DNA of 53,245 bases from an uncultured Clostridia bacterium (GTDB lineage Bacteria; Bacillota; Clostridia; Christensenellales; Pumilibacteraceae): NCBI GenBank assembly GCA_934229275.1, contig CAKQDN010000009.1:1-53245 (forward strand), written 5' to 3'. Below are positions 42,069 to 49,905 of the stretch, piece after piece. Numbering within the stretch: the first letter of the stretch is position 1; every line of letters starts with the position of its first letter. The notes beneath the pieces were generated by a model. That model did no database searches. It saw nothing but the letters and a program-made list of their open reading frames with translations, and had not been told where the DNA came from. A program made the position numbers and the translations under genes.

Positions 42069-42599
42069 TTATTTGGTAACGTAGTAGTTAAGTCCGGACG
42101 CGTCCTCTATTACGGTCAGCGTTTCGATGTCGAAACCGAGCATGTTTATTTTCTCGGTTTTTCCTTCGTCTACACTGCCGTCGTCTTTATACGCGTTTAT
42201 TTCTATTTCGATGAATTTGTCGCTATGCAGTTTTCCTTTTATATGTATCCAACTCTTGTCGTTAGTGTCCTCCGACTGATTTTTGGGTTCGGGAATATCT
42301 CCGTCGTAATTGAGAATAAAGCCTATTACGGTGTCTTTTCCGCATGTACAGCCGTAGCCGGCAGAACACTTGCGCACTCCGCAGAGGTATTTTTCGCCGT
42401 TTACGTCGGTTATTTCGTATGTGAACACGTCGCACTCTATCGTGCAGCCTAAGTATTGCGAGGGATAGTACCACATGTTGGTAAGCACTAAAAAGAAGTT
42501 CTTTTCGGTGAGATTATAGTCCTTTTTGCCGCACGCCGGGATAAAAAGGGTCAGAGCAGCCAAAACGAGCGACAACGCTTTTATTTTTAAGTTTTTCAT
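42069..42599 (-). CDS. cysteine-rich lipoprotein in the zinc operon
   Basis: 176 residues. The lipobox IPAC gives lipidation at about Cys23. A beta-rich domain follows with a Cys cluster at about 59-93: TIECDVF, YLCGVRKCSAGYGCTCGKD, that is C-x4-C-x5-C-x-C, which could hold zinc outside the cell. The rest (WIHIKGKLHSDKFIEIEINAY) resembles OB-like small domains. It starts inside the znuB-type permease stop (ATGA overlap), so it is tightly tied to zinc uptake and may be an accessory metal-binding or scavenging protein. Family not recognised with certainty. Confidence 0.75.
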   Translation of the reverse strand: MKNLKIKALSLVLAALTLFIPACGKKDYNLTEKNFFLVLTNMWYYPSQYLGCTIECDVFTYEITDVNGEKYLCGVRKCSAGYGCTCGKDTVIGFILNYDGDIPEPKNQSEDTNDKSWIHIKGKLHSDKFIEIEINAYKDDGSVDEGKTEKINMLGFDIETLTVIEDASGLNYYVTK

Positions 42600-43441
42600 G
42601 CCGATTTACCTCTTAAAATAAGTCCGGCGACGTAAAAGCCGAAAAAGCCGATTATGTCGGCGACGACTATGGTGGGGCCTATGGGCGTTCCCAGCATTAT
42701 CGAGAACAAAAAGCCTGTTACGGTGCAGGTTACCGACGTTATCACCGAGCAGATTATTACCGAGCGGAAACTTTTGAACACTCGCATGGACGAGAGCGCA
42801 GGGAAGATAATCAGCGCGGAAACGAGCAGCGAACCTACGAGGTTCATCGCAAGCACGATTACGACCGCTATTATGACGGCGGACAGAAAGTTATAAAGTT
42901 TTGCTTTCGTTCCCGTGGCGACTGCGAAGTTTTCGTCGAACGTGACGGCGAAAATCCTGTTGTAGAACACGACGAAAAACGCCACTACAAGCAGCGACAG
43001 AATGACGCAAGTCCACACTTCGGCAGGCTTTAACGACACTATTTTCGTGGTTCCGAACATGGTTCCGCACACGTCCGTGTTTATGTTTCCGGACGTCGGG
43101 AACAGGTTTATAAGCAGATAGCCGACGGCGAGCGCGCCCACCGACAGCATTGCGACCGCCGCGTCGCCCTTTATTTTGGTCTTTTCGCCGGCGCACAGCA
43201 AAAGTATGGCGCAGGCTATCGTGACCGGCAGCGTTATTACGACGTTATCCGAGATGTTGACGATTGCCGCGATGATCGACGCTCCGAACGCGACGTGCGA
43301 CAGTCCGTCGCCTATAAACGAAAAGCGTTTCAGTACGAGCGTTACGCCCAGTAGAGCGGAACACAGCGAAATGAGCGTCGCCGAGATGAGCGCGTACTGC
43401 ACGAAATCCATTTTAAGGTAGGAAAAAAGTTCTTCAAGCAT
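42596..43441 (-). CDS. zinc/manganese ABC transporter permease (ZnuB-like)
   Basis: A 281-residue ABC-3 family permease with about eight or nine helices. LVLKRFSFIGDGLSHVAFGA (about 34-53) is the family N-terminal signature, and GSLLVSALIIFPALSSM near 205 is the coupling region for the ATPase. ATG 43441 is chosen over an upstream in-frame start: GGAGG lies 8 nt before it, and it overlaps the end of the ATPase gene by 8 nt. It forms the membrane channel for the ion delivered by the lipoprotein encoded upstream. Confidence 0.92.
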   Translation of the reverse strand: MLEELFSYLKMDFVQYALISATLISLCSALLGVTLVLKRFSFIGDGLSHVAFGASIIAAIVNISDNVVITLPVTIACAILLLCAGEKTKIKGDAAVAMLSVGALAVGYLLINLFPTSGNINTDVCGTMFGTTKIVSLKPAEVWTCVILSLLVVAFFVVFYNRIFAVTFDENFAVATGTKAKLYNFLSAVIIAVVIVLAMNLVGSLLVSALIIFPALSSMRVFKSFRSVIICSVITSVTCTVTGFLFSIMLGTPIGPTIVVADIIGFFGFYVAGLILRGKSA

Positions 43442-44144
43442 TTCCTTTTCCTCCTTTCGCGTTAAGTCCCGAGCAAAGCGACGAGGCAAGATATTCGTCC
43501 TTGCTTCCGAAAAACAAGTCGTGACCGATGTGCAGCACTTTGGTTGCGTATTTTGCGGCTGCGGAAAGGTCGTGCGTTATCATGATAATCGCGATGCCTT
43601 CTTCGTGCAGGCTCTCGATGAGTTCGTACATTTCGTTCGTCACGATGGGATCCAGTCCCGAAACGGGTTCGTCGAGAAGCAGCAGTTTCTGCGTGGCGCA
43701 CAGCGCGCGTGCAAGCAGTACTCTTTGCTGCTGACCGCCCGAAAGTTCGCGGTAGCACCTGTTTTTAAGCGCGTACACGTTCATTTTTTTCATATTTTCG
43801 GCGGCGAGTTCTTTTTCCTCTTTGCCGTAAAACAAGCGGTTTTTAAGGTGCGACAGGCAGCCCGACAAGACTATTTCCGAAACGGAAGCCGGGAAGTCTT
43901 TCTGTACGACGGTCTGCTGCGGAAGATAGCCTATTTCCGTTCTTTTCAGTCCGTCCGAGAATTCCACTTTGCCGTCCACGGGCGGAATAAGCCCCAGTAC
44001 GGTTTTCATGAGCGTGGACTTACCCGAGCCGTTTTCGCCCACGATACAAAGATAGTCGCCGGCGTTTACTTCGAAACCGATGTTCCTTATCACGGCTTTA
44101 CCGTCGTAACCCACGGCGAGATTTTCACACGAAATATAAGCCAT
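43434..44144 (-). CDS. zinc/manganese ABC transporter ATPase (ZnuC-like)
   Basis: 236 residues. Walker A GENGSGKST (about 37-45), Q-loop in IGYLPQQTV, signature LSGGQQQRVLLARAL, Walker B LLLLDEPVSGLD, and switch His in MITHDLS. It powers uptake with the adjacent permease and binding lipoprotein. Its ATG abuts the stop of the binding-protein gene directly. Confidence 0.93.
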   Translation of the reverse strand: MAYISCENLAVGYDGKAVIRNIGFEVNAGDYLCIVGENGSGKSTLMKTVLGLIPPVDGKVEFSDGLKRTEIGYLPQQTVVQKDFPASVSEIVLSGCLSHLKNRLFYGKEEKELAAENMKKMNVYALKNRCYRELSGGQQQRVLLARALCATQKLLLLDEPVSGLDPIVTNEMYELIESLHEEGIAIIMITHDLSAAAKYATKVLHIGHDLFFGSKDEYLASSLCSGLNAKGGKGNA

Positions 44145-45107
44145 TTACGCCGCCTCCAACGCCGTTTTAAGCGCGTTTAAGTTACTTTCCATAGCGGAAA
44201 GATAGGTTTTGCCGCCTTCGACGTCTTTTGCGGAAACAGACTGCATCGAATCGAATTTTACTATTTTCTGATTTTTATCCTTGGTTTTTTCGATCACCGA
44301 CCGTGCGGCGTCCTCTTTGCTGTCCGATAGGATAGCGACGCATTTAAGGCTTAAACTGTCGATTTTTTTCGCGAGATCGACTATTTTAGCAGGCGAGATT
44401 TCGCTTTGCGACGAGCAGCCGGGGAAAGCGGCGTAGTATTCGATACCGTAGTCCTCGGTCATATAGCGGAAGGCGAAACGGTCGGCGAATACTATGGTTT
44501 TTACCTTTGCGGATGCGACCGCGGCGGCGAAGGCGGAATCGAGCGCGTCGAGTTTTTCCTTGTACGCGCGGAAGTTGGATTCGTACAGTTCGCTTTTATC
44601 GGGATTCATCGCGGACAGTTGTTCTTTTATTTTTTCCGAGGCGATTGCCGCGTTTTTAATCGACAACCACAAATGCTCGTCGTATTCGGTTTCGTCATGG
44701 TCGTGATCATGGTCGGCGTGATCGTCCCCTTCTTCCTCTTCTTTAAGGCGCGAAGAGAGAACGTCGAACAGGCGCACGACTTTCATGTTTTTGTTGGTTT
44801 TGTTTTCGAGTACGTTTTTAACCCAGCCGTCGGAGATTCCGCCGACGTACACGAACATATCGCATTTGGATATTTCGGCAACGTCTTTTATCGTGGGCTG
44901 ATAGTTGTGTAAATCCACGCCTTTTCCGCCCAACAGTTTAACTTCGGTATCCTCGTCGCCCGCGGCTATTTCGCGAGCCCATTCGTATTCGGCAAAAACC
45001 GAACACAGCACGGTGTATTTCGCCGTACTTTGATTTTTTACAGTGCAACCCGAAAGCACGCCCGCAAAAATCGCAAGCGTCATGAGGATTGATATTATTT
45101 TTTTCAT
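44145..45107 (-). CDS. zinc-binding lipoprotein of the ABC transporter (ZnuA/AdcA-like)
   Basis: 320 residues. The lipobox LSGC gives lipid Cys21. Cluster A-I metal-binding fold: ligand His in VDLHNYQPT (about residue 67), a charged loop DDHADHDHDHDETEYDEH (about 127-145) as in zinc-specific members, and His of EHLWLS. The third family ligand, usually His in an S-H-x-A-F motif, aligns with Arg in FADRFAFRYMTEDYG. The final acid may be Asp in ILSDSKED. The His-rich loop argues for zinc over manganese. It is second in the operon, after a small two-helix protein. Confidence 0.9.
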   Translation of the reverse strand: MKKIISILMTLAIFAGVLSGCTVKNQSTAKYTVLCSVFAEYEWAREIAAGDEDTEVKLLGGKGVDLHNYQPTIKDVAEISKCDMFVYVGGISDGWVKNVLENKTNKNMKVVRLFDVLSSRLKEEEEGDDHADHDHDHDETEYDEHLWLSIKNAAIASEKIKEQLSAMNPDKSELYESNFRAYKEKLDALDSAFAAAVASAKVKTIVFADRFAFRYMTEDYGIEYYAAFPGCSSQSEISPAKIVDLAKKIDSLSLKCVAILSDSKEDAARSVIEKTKDKNQKIVKFDSMQSVSAKDVEGGKTYLSAMESNLNALKTALEAA

Positions 45108-45161
45108 ATATTAAACTCCTATTGATTTTCTTTGCTTGGTTCGATTATCGGCAAGAAAAAA

Positions 45162-45458
45162 TCAATTTATGAGTCTTACTTTCAGATTTACGGGCGATTT
45201 TTTTACGGTTCCGCTCACATAGACGAAAACGGAAAAAACCACGGCAAACACCGTGAAAAGAGCGTTAAAAGCCGCTTTCGCATCCTCTCCTGCTTTTCCG
45301 AGAAAGTCGCGGCAGGCATCTAATACGGCGCATACCGTACAATCTCCGCCCACGCAGTCGTGACCGGCTTCGTAACCCGAAAAGAAGAACGACGAAACTA
45401 CCGCAAGCGTAAATACCGCGGTGAACAAAAATATAATAAAACGCTTTCTTTTGTTCAT
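45162..45458 (-). CDS. small two-helix membrane protein with HDC-type Cys motif, zinc operon
   Basis: 98 residues. One hydrophobic helix at 8-30 and another at 68-88, with an outside loop GHDCVGGDCTVCAVLDACRDF (around residues 35-55) rich in Cys and His. The pattern H-D-C-x3-D-C-x2-C-x5-C suits metal or disulfide chemistry. I have seen similar short proteins near zinc and AraC genes in Clostridia but cannot name a family. ATG 45458 is chosen because AAGGGA lies 9 nt upstream and the hydrophobic segment then follows a basic start. It is first in the zinc operon. Confidence 0.75.
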   Translation of the reverse strand: MNKRKRFIIFLFTAVFTLAVVSSFFFSGYEAGHDCVGGDCTVCAVLDACRDFLGKAGEDAKAAFNALFTVFAVVFSVFVYVSGTVKKSPVNLKVRLIN

Positions 45459-45502
45459 TTCTTTCGTTCCCTTCAAAGCGGACGACAATCGCTCGCCAAA
45501 GA

Positions 45503-45530
45503 ATTTCTTTTGTATTGTAGCACAAGAAAT
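45503..45530 (-). promoter_or_regulatory. inverted repeat over the zinc-operon -10 box
   Basis: ATTTCTT (45503-45509) and AAGAAAT (45524-45530) flank the -10 element with 14 bp between. A metalloregulator site is possible. It does not match the Zur (TAATNATTA-type) or AdcR consensus I know. Confidence 0.4.
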
Positions 45531-45542
45531 AAGTTTTGTCAA
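45514..45542 (-). promoter_or_regulatory. zinc operon promoter
   Basis: Minus strand: TTGACA (45537-45542), 17 bp, TACAAT (45514-45519). Back to back with the HAD-gene promoter. Confidence 0.8.
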
Positions 45543-45579
45543 GCGATAATAAAGCGAGCGAACAAGGCTACGTTTTCGG

Positions 45580-45608
45580 TTGCAAAAACGCTGCCGATGT
45601 TGTATAAT
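45580..45608 (+). promoter_or_regulatory. promoter of the HAD/DUF45 operon
   Basis: TTGCAA (45580-45585), 17 bp, TATAAT (45603-45608). Confidence 0.75.
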
Positions 45609-45641
45609 TTAGGCGCAAAACATTTTACGGAGCCGAAAAAC

Positions 45642-46445
45642 ATGAACTTATCCGACGTTATAATTTGCAGCGATTTCGACGGCACTCTCGCAACGAGCGA
45701 AAATAAATGCGTTTTACCCACGCGCACGCCTCTCGGCTGCATATGCGAAGAGAATATCATGGCGGTTAAAAAATTCACGGCGGCAGGCGGCAGATTCGTG
45801 GTGGCTTCGGGCAGAAGTCCGCTTGCCATGGACTTTTTATACGATATTATGCCGATCGACGATATTTTCGCAGGCACGAACGGCGCGGCAATGTACTCGC
45901 GCGCAAGCAAAAAGTTCGTTTTCCGCCACGCAATGAAGGTTTTACCGCTCGATTTTATCGTAAAGGCGCAAAAAGCGTACGGTACGCTTCCCGAATTTCA
46001 CGTTACGGACGAGCAAGCGGTCGTTCATAAGTTCTATCCCGAGAACGGCGAGAGCGCAATCGATTTTATAAGCCGGTTTTCGTCGCTTCTCAAGATCATA
46101 TTCGTCGAGCATGACGAAAAGAAAATGAGCAGGCTCAAAAAAGTTCTGGAAGAGAATTTTTCGGACGACTGCGAAGTGGTTCTCTCCTGCCCCTTCCTCG
46201 TCGAGGCGTTCGATAAGGGCGCAGGCAAAAGCGAAATTATAGATTATTTCGGGAAGGAAAACCCGGATAAAGTCATCGTTGCGCTCGGCGACTACGAAAA
46301 CGACGTTGCGATGCTGGAAAAAGCCGATATCGCGCTCTGTCCTGAAAACGCCGTTCCCGACGTTAAAAAAATATGCCGCAAGACTTTTCGCTCCGCCGGC
46401 AACGGTTTTATAGCCGACGCCGTCGATTATCTCGAAAAATTATGA
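45642..46445 (+). CDS. HAD-IIB (Cof-type) hydrolase
   Basis: A 267-residue phosphatase. Motif I CSDFDGTLATS (about 8-18), motif II Ser in VVASGRSPLAM, Lys in KGAGKSEII (about 200), and motif IV ALGDYENDVAMLEKAD. A C2B-type cap lies between motifs II and III, as in Cof/YidA proteins that act on sugar phosphates or nucleotide derivatives. GGAG lies 9 nt before the ATG, which is preferred to farther upstream in-frame starts lying before the promoter. It overlaps the next gene by 4 nt (ATGA). Confidence 0.88.
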   Translation: MNLSDVIICSDFDGTLATSENKCVLPTRTPLGCICEENIMAVKKFTAAGGRFVVASGRSPLAMDFLYDIMPIDDIFAGTNGAAMYSRASKKFVFRHAMKVLPLDFIVKAQKAYGTLPEFHVTDEQAVVHKFYPENGESAIDFISRFSSLLKIIFVEHDEKKMSRLKKVLEENFSDDCEVVLSCPFLVEAFDKGAGKSEIIDYFGKENPDKVIVALGDYENDVAMLEKADIALCPENAVPDVKKICRKTFRSAGNGFIADAVDYLEKL

Positions 46446-47089
46446 CCTTTTACGTTTACGATATTCCGGTCGAAATAAAAGTCCGCAAGGGAATGAGAAA
46501 CGTGCGGATAAGAGTAACACGCGAGGGCGAAGTCACGCTTTCGGTCCCGTACGGATACCCGATCGAAAAAGCAGAGCGCTTCGCTCTCGAAAAGTACGAC
46601 TGGATAAAGAAAAACATCGAAAAAGCGAAGAAAAAGCCGTCTTTCGTTATCGAAAACGGCGCGGTTTTGCCTGTTCTGGGTGTTAAAAAGCGGCTGATTT
46701 TCGTTCCTTCAACGCGAAAAAGCGTCGAAATCACGGGCGACGCAATAATAGTCCGAGCAAGCGAAAAGAGTTTCGCTGCGACCGCCGAAAAGTTTCTGTC
46801 GGACGTTTTATACGATTATCTAAGGCAGAAAGTCTCGTATTACGAAGCCCTTACAACGCTCAGGTGTTCGTCGTTCTCGGTGCGGAAAATGCGCAGCAAA
46901 TGGGGCGTTTGCAACACTAAAACCAAAGAAATAAAATTCAGTTTATATCTCGTTTTTCAGCCGCTTGAAAACATAGACTACGTCGTTCTGCACGAAATCG
47001 CGCATCTGTACCGAGCCGCTCACGACAAGAAGTTTTACGCGTTTATCGCGCGATTCATGCCCGATTATAAATCGCGAACGAGATTCTGA
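46442..47089 (+). CDS. DUF45/YgjP-type metallopeptidase
   Basis: 215 residues. N-terminal beta region (VYDIPVEIKVRKGMRNVRIRV) followed by the M48-like catalytic part: MRSKWGVCNTKTKEIKFSLYLVFQPLENIDYVVLHEIAHL (about 150-190), with the zinc motif HEIAH and a third ligand in RAAHDKKFYAFIARFMPDYK. Zinc peptidase of the YgjP family, substrates unknown, cytoplasmic. The ATG overlaps the HAD stop; the two are one transcript ended by a bidirectional terminator. Confidence 0.9.
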   Translation: MTFYVYDIPVEIKVRKGMRNVRIRVTREGEVTLSVPYGYPIEKAERFALEKYDWIKKNIEKAKKKPSFVIENGAVLPVLGVKKRLIFVPSTRKSVEITGDAIIVRASEKSFAATAEKFLSDVLYDYLRQKVSYYEALTTLRCSSFSVRKMRSKWGVCNTKTKEIKFSLYLVFQPLENIDYVVLHEIAHLYRAAHDKKFYAFIARFMPDYKSRTRF

Positions 47090-47115
47090 CCGATAAAATT
47101 TTATAATAACATGCA

Positions 47116-47155
47116 ATAAAAAAGCGCAATCGTTATCGTACGAATGCGCTTTTAC
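47116..47155. terminator. bidirectional terminator between DUF45 and the amino-acid ABC operon
   Basis: AAAAGCGCA (47120-47128) pairs with TGCGCTTTT (47145-47153), A/T tracts on both sides. Confidence 0.8.
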
Positions 47156-47180
47156 CGTATTTGAAGAGAATTTTAACTTT

Positions 47181-48095
47181 TTAAAGGACTTTGGAGAGGA
47201 ACTCTTTCAGTCGTGCGTTTTGCGGATTGCCGAAGAACTGCTCGGGCGGAGCGTCCTCGGCTATTTTGCCTTCGTTTATGAACAGGCAGCGGCTTGCCAC
47301 TTCGCGAGCAAAGCCCATCTCGTGCGTTACCACTACCATGGTCATGCCCTCTTTGGCAAGGTCGGTCATAACAGACAGCACTTCGCCGACCATTTCGGGG
47401 TCGAGCGCGCTGGTAGGCTCGTCGAACAGCAGCACTTCGGGCTGCATTGCAAGGGCGCGGACTATTGCTATACGCTGTTTTTGTCCTCCGGAAAGCGACG
47501 CGGGGTATTCGTTTGCTTTGCTTTCGAGCCCCACTCTTTTAAGAAGCGCCATCGCGTTTTCGGTGGCTTCTTCCTTGCTGCAGATTTTAAGACTTACGGG
47601 CGCGAGCGTCATGTTTTGCAGCACGGTATAGTTGTTGAACAGGTTGAAGTGCTGGAAAACCATACCCATTTTGCGGCGAGCGAGGTTGGTGTCGATAAAG
47701 TTTTCGCGGTATATCTTTTTTGTAAGAGCGTCGTACTCTCTTCCCTCACGCTTTTTGAGAAGGTCGTTGCGCTTGATGTCGTATATGACTTTAAGACGAA
47801 GTTCGTCGTCGGGCATGCTGCCTTTTTCTTTTTCGAACAGTTCTTTATACGTTTTGCCCAGTTCTATGATGTCGAAATGCAGATACGGATCGACGGGCGT
47901 GAGCAGTTTGTCGTCTATCCACACTTCGCCGTAGGTCGGGTGTTCAAGAAGGTTCATGCACCTTAGAAGCGTGCTTTTACCGCTTCCGGACGGACCTACG
48001 ATTGCCACGACTTCGCCCTTTTGTATGTCGCACGAAACGCCGTTGAGAACGTGCAGATCGCCGAAATATTTGTAGATGTTTCTAATGCTTATCAC
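47181..48095 (-). CDS. polar amino-acid ABC transporter ATPase with an internal insertion
   Basis: A 304-residue GlnQ/HisP-type ATPase; the family norm is about 240. Walker A GPSGSGKST (34-42), Q-loop GMVFQHFNLF (Gln148), signature LSGGQKQRIAIVRAL, Walker B LLFDEPTSALD, switch His in VVTHEMGF. Walker A Lys to Q-loop Gln is 108 residues instead of ~45: residues about 68-133 (DPYLHFDIIELGKTY... REGREYDALTKKIYRENF) are a charged, helical insertion. The start is GTG 48095, 14 nt inside the permease gene, with GGAG 11 nt upstream. It is the last gene of the operon. Confidence 0.9.
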   Translation of the reverse strand: MISIRNIYKYFGDLHVLNGVSCDIQKGEVVAIVGPSGSGKSTLLRCMNLLEHPTYGEVWIDDKLLTPVDPYLHFDIIELGKTYKELFEKEKGSMPDDELRLKVIYDIKRNDLLKKREGREYDALTKKIYRENFIDTNLARRKMGMVFQHFNLFNNYTVLQNMTLAPVSLKICSKEEATENAMALLKRVGLESKANEYPASLSGGQKQRIAIVRALAMQPEVLLFDEPTSALDPEMVGEVLSVMTDLAKEGMTMVVVTHEMGFAREVASRCLFINEGKIAEDAPPEQFFGNPQNARLKEFLSKVL

Positions 48096-48786
48096 TTTTT
48101 CTCAGTCTCCTTTCGATAAGACGAACAATCAGCGTAAACAGCGCGACAAGCACGACGTACACAAGTGCCAACGCTATGTAGCAAATAATCGGATTATAAA
48201 TCGTATCCTGCAATTTGAAAGCAACCTGCAAGTCGACTACGCTTATAAATCCGGCAACCGACGTCTCTTTTATAAGAGAAATAAGTTCGTTGCCGATGGA
48301 CGGGAAACTGTTTTTCAATGCCTGCGGAATTACCACTTTAAAAAGCGTCGTGGAATACGGAAGTCCTAAACTTCTGCCTGCCTCCATTTGTCCACGATCT
48401 ACCGACATTAAACCGCCTCTCATTATTTCGGACATATACGCGCCCGAGTTCAGCCCGAATATCACGGTACCCCAGATAAGCGGATTGCCCGTTCTTATTC
48501 CGAGCATCGGACGCAGCACATACCAGCCGACGAGCAGTTGCACGACTATAGGCGTTCCGCGGAATATCATAACGTACGTTTTGGAAATTACTTTCAACAC
48601 GTTCGATACTTTATTAGTCGGCAAAAGCTGCGCTATTGCAAGCGCAGCCCCGAGAATCAATCCTATCGCAAATCCGCCGAAAGTTATAATCAGCGTATTG
48701 AAAAGACCGTCCAGTATCGTTTGATAACCGCCTAGTGTGAATACCTGATAGGCGAATTTATCCCATAAATATTGCCAGTTTATCAT
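48082..48786 (-). CDS. polar amino-acid ABC transporter permease
   Basis: A 234-residue HisM/GlnP-type permease with five helices. LFNTLIITFGGFAIGLILG is the N-terminal family pattern, FRGTPIVVQL follows, and the coupling EAA loop is MEAGRSLGLPYSTTLFKVVIPQALK (about 137-160). It lies 6 bp after the binding-protein stop. No Shine-Dalgarno sequence is visible before its ATG (A/T-only sequence), so translation probably relies on coupling with the upstream gene. As a single permease gene it would act as a homodimer. Confidence 0.92.
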   Translation of the reverse strand: MINWQYLWDKFAYQVFTLGGYQTILDGLFNTLIITFGGFAIGLILGAALAIAQLLPTNKVSNVLKVISKTYVMIFRGTPIVVQLLVGWYVLRPMLGIRTGNPLIWGTVIFGLNSGAYMSEIMRGGLMSVDRGQMEAGRSLGLPYSTTLFKVVIPQALKNSFPSIGNELISLIKETSVAGFISVVDLQVAFKLQDTIYNPIICYIALALVYVVLVALFTLIVRLIERRLRKSDKH

Positions 48787-48792
48787 AAATTA

Positions 48793-49704
48793 TTATTTAG
48801 CGGATGCGTTGATCTGAGCAACTACCGACGACGCAACAAGATTGTCGATGACGCAGAATTTAACCGCTCCGTTCACCATATCGCGTGCAGCGTCTGCGTG
48901 AGTGGAGTAGCCTTTCGCGGACAGATTGGAGTAGCCCTTGAATTCGGAGAAACCGCTTTCGTCTTTATCTCCTGCGATGAATTTGTATCCGGTAGAACCG
49001 GTCTGACTTCCTACCTTTGTGCCGTTTGCCATTGCTTTAAGAATAGCGTCTACGTCTTCTGCCGTTTTGCAGTTATCGAAAGTCGTATCGTCTTCCATTA
49101 CGACAAGAACCTGATATGCTCCGGTATAGTAAGGTTTAGAAAAATTGACAGTCTGCTTTCTCGCTTCGGTGATGGTGAGTCCCGCAAGTCCGAGATCGGC
49201 GTCGCCGTTATTGACTGCGGTGCAGATAAGGTCGAACGCTACGTATTTAACCGCAAGTTTCTTACCGAGTTTGTCCGCAATCAGTTTTCCGATTTCAATG
49301 TCGATTCCGCCGAAGTTGGTTCCGACCATGTATTCGAACGGAGCAAACGGATAATCGGTTGCGAGAACGAGGTACTCGTCCGAGGACATACCGGTCTGAT
49401 ATGCAACGACGCCTTCGACGTACGTTCCGTCTATAGCAGTATCATCTTCTCCGTAATCCTTACCTTCATAGTTTTTAATAAGAGTATCGATTTTACTTGC
49501 CTGTTCGGTTAAAACGGTGTTTACGGTTCCGAGCAAGCCGTCGTTTGTTTTGGAAACGGCGATGCCGTACTCCTCCGCCGACAATTTCACGTCGATCATC
49601 TTGATCTTATTGCTTGCGGTGTTTCCGCCGTTGCAGGCGACGAGCGAAACGCTCATGGTGAGCGCAAGCACTGCGGTAAGCATAAAAGCGATAAATTTTT
49701 TCAT
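48793..49704 (-). CDS. amino-acid-binding lipoprotein with apparently circularly permuted fold
   Basis: A 303-residue SBP_bac_3-type protein; the lipobox LVAC gives lipid Cys24. Residues 33-81 (KIKMIDVKLSAEEYGIAV, ...LLGTVNTVL, ...KIDTLIKNYEG) have the motif normally found at the C-terminal end of the family, where lobe 1 is completed by an EEYGIAV strand and a final helix. A 27-residue linker leads to the usual N-terminal start YLVLATDYPFAPFEYM (111-126). The chain then follows the standard order (GIDIEIGKLIADKLG, GLAGLTITEARK, VGSQTGSTG, DMVNGAVKFCVIDN) and stops at VAQINASAK, just where the displaced segment would follow. ATG 49704 has GGAG 9 nt upstream. Confidence 0.9.
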   Translation of the reverse strand: MKKFIAFMLTAVLALTMSVSLVACNGGNTASNKIKMIDVKLSAEEYGIAVSKTNDGLLGTVNTVLTEQASKIDTLIKNYEGKDYGEDDTAIDGTYVEGVVAYQTGMSSDEYLVLATDYPFAPFEYMVGTNFGGIDIEIGKLIADKLGKKLAVKYVAFDLICTAVNNGDADLGLAGLTITEARKQTVNFSKPYYTGAYQVLVVMEDDTTFDNCKTAEDVDAILKAMANGTKVGSQTGSTGYKFIAGDKDESGFSEFKGYSNLSAKGYSTHADAARDMVNGAVKFCVIDNLVASSVVAQINASAK

Positions 49705-49778
49705 AAAGTTAATCTCCTCTTCGTCGTTTGTATTACTTATTTTTCGATTTTTTCTTTCTCTTCCGACGAACAAGACGT

Positions 49779-49807
49779 ATTATACGCTTTTAAAATGGAT
49801 ATGTCAA
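49779..49807 (-). promoter_or_regulatory. promoter of the amino-acid ABC operon
   Basis: Minus strand: TTGACA (49802-49807), 17 bp, TATAAT (49779-49784). Confidence 0.85.
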
Positions 49808-49816
49808 GTGTTTTGA

Positions 49817-49830
49817 TGTATATTTATTCA
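49817..49830 (-). promoter_or_regulatory. ARG-box-like site
   Basis: Minus strand TGAATAAATATACA fits the ArgR/AhrC box pattern TGMATWWWWATKCA at 13 of 14 positions and lies 9 bp upstream of the -35 box. A weaker match lies about 30 bp further upstream. It suggests arginine-responsive control and a basic amino acid as substrate. Confidence 0.45.
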
Positions 49831-49905
49831 AAAATTTTCGAATTTTTTGATTTTTATGCATAAATCGGTTTTTAAGCGATATTTTATTCATTACCGTAGC
49901 GGCAA

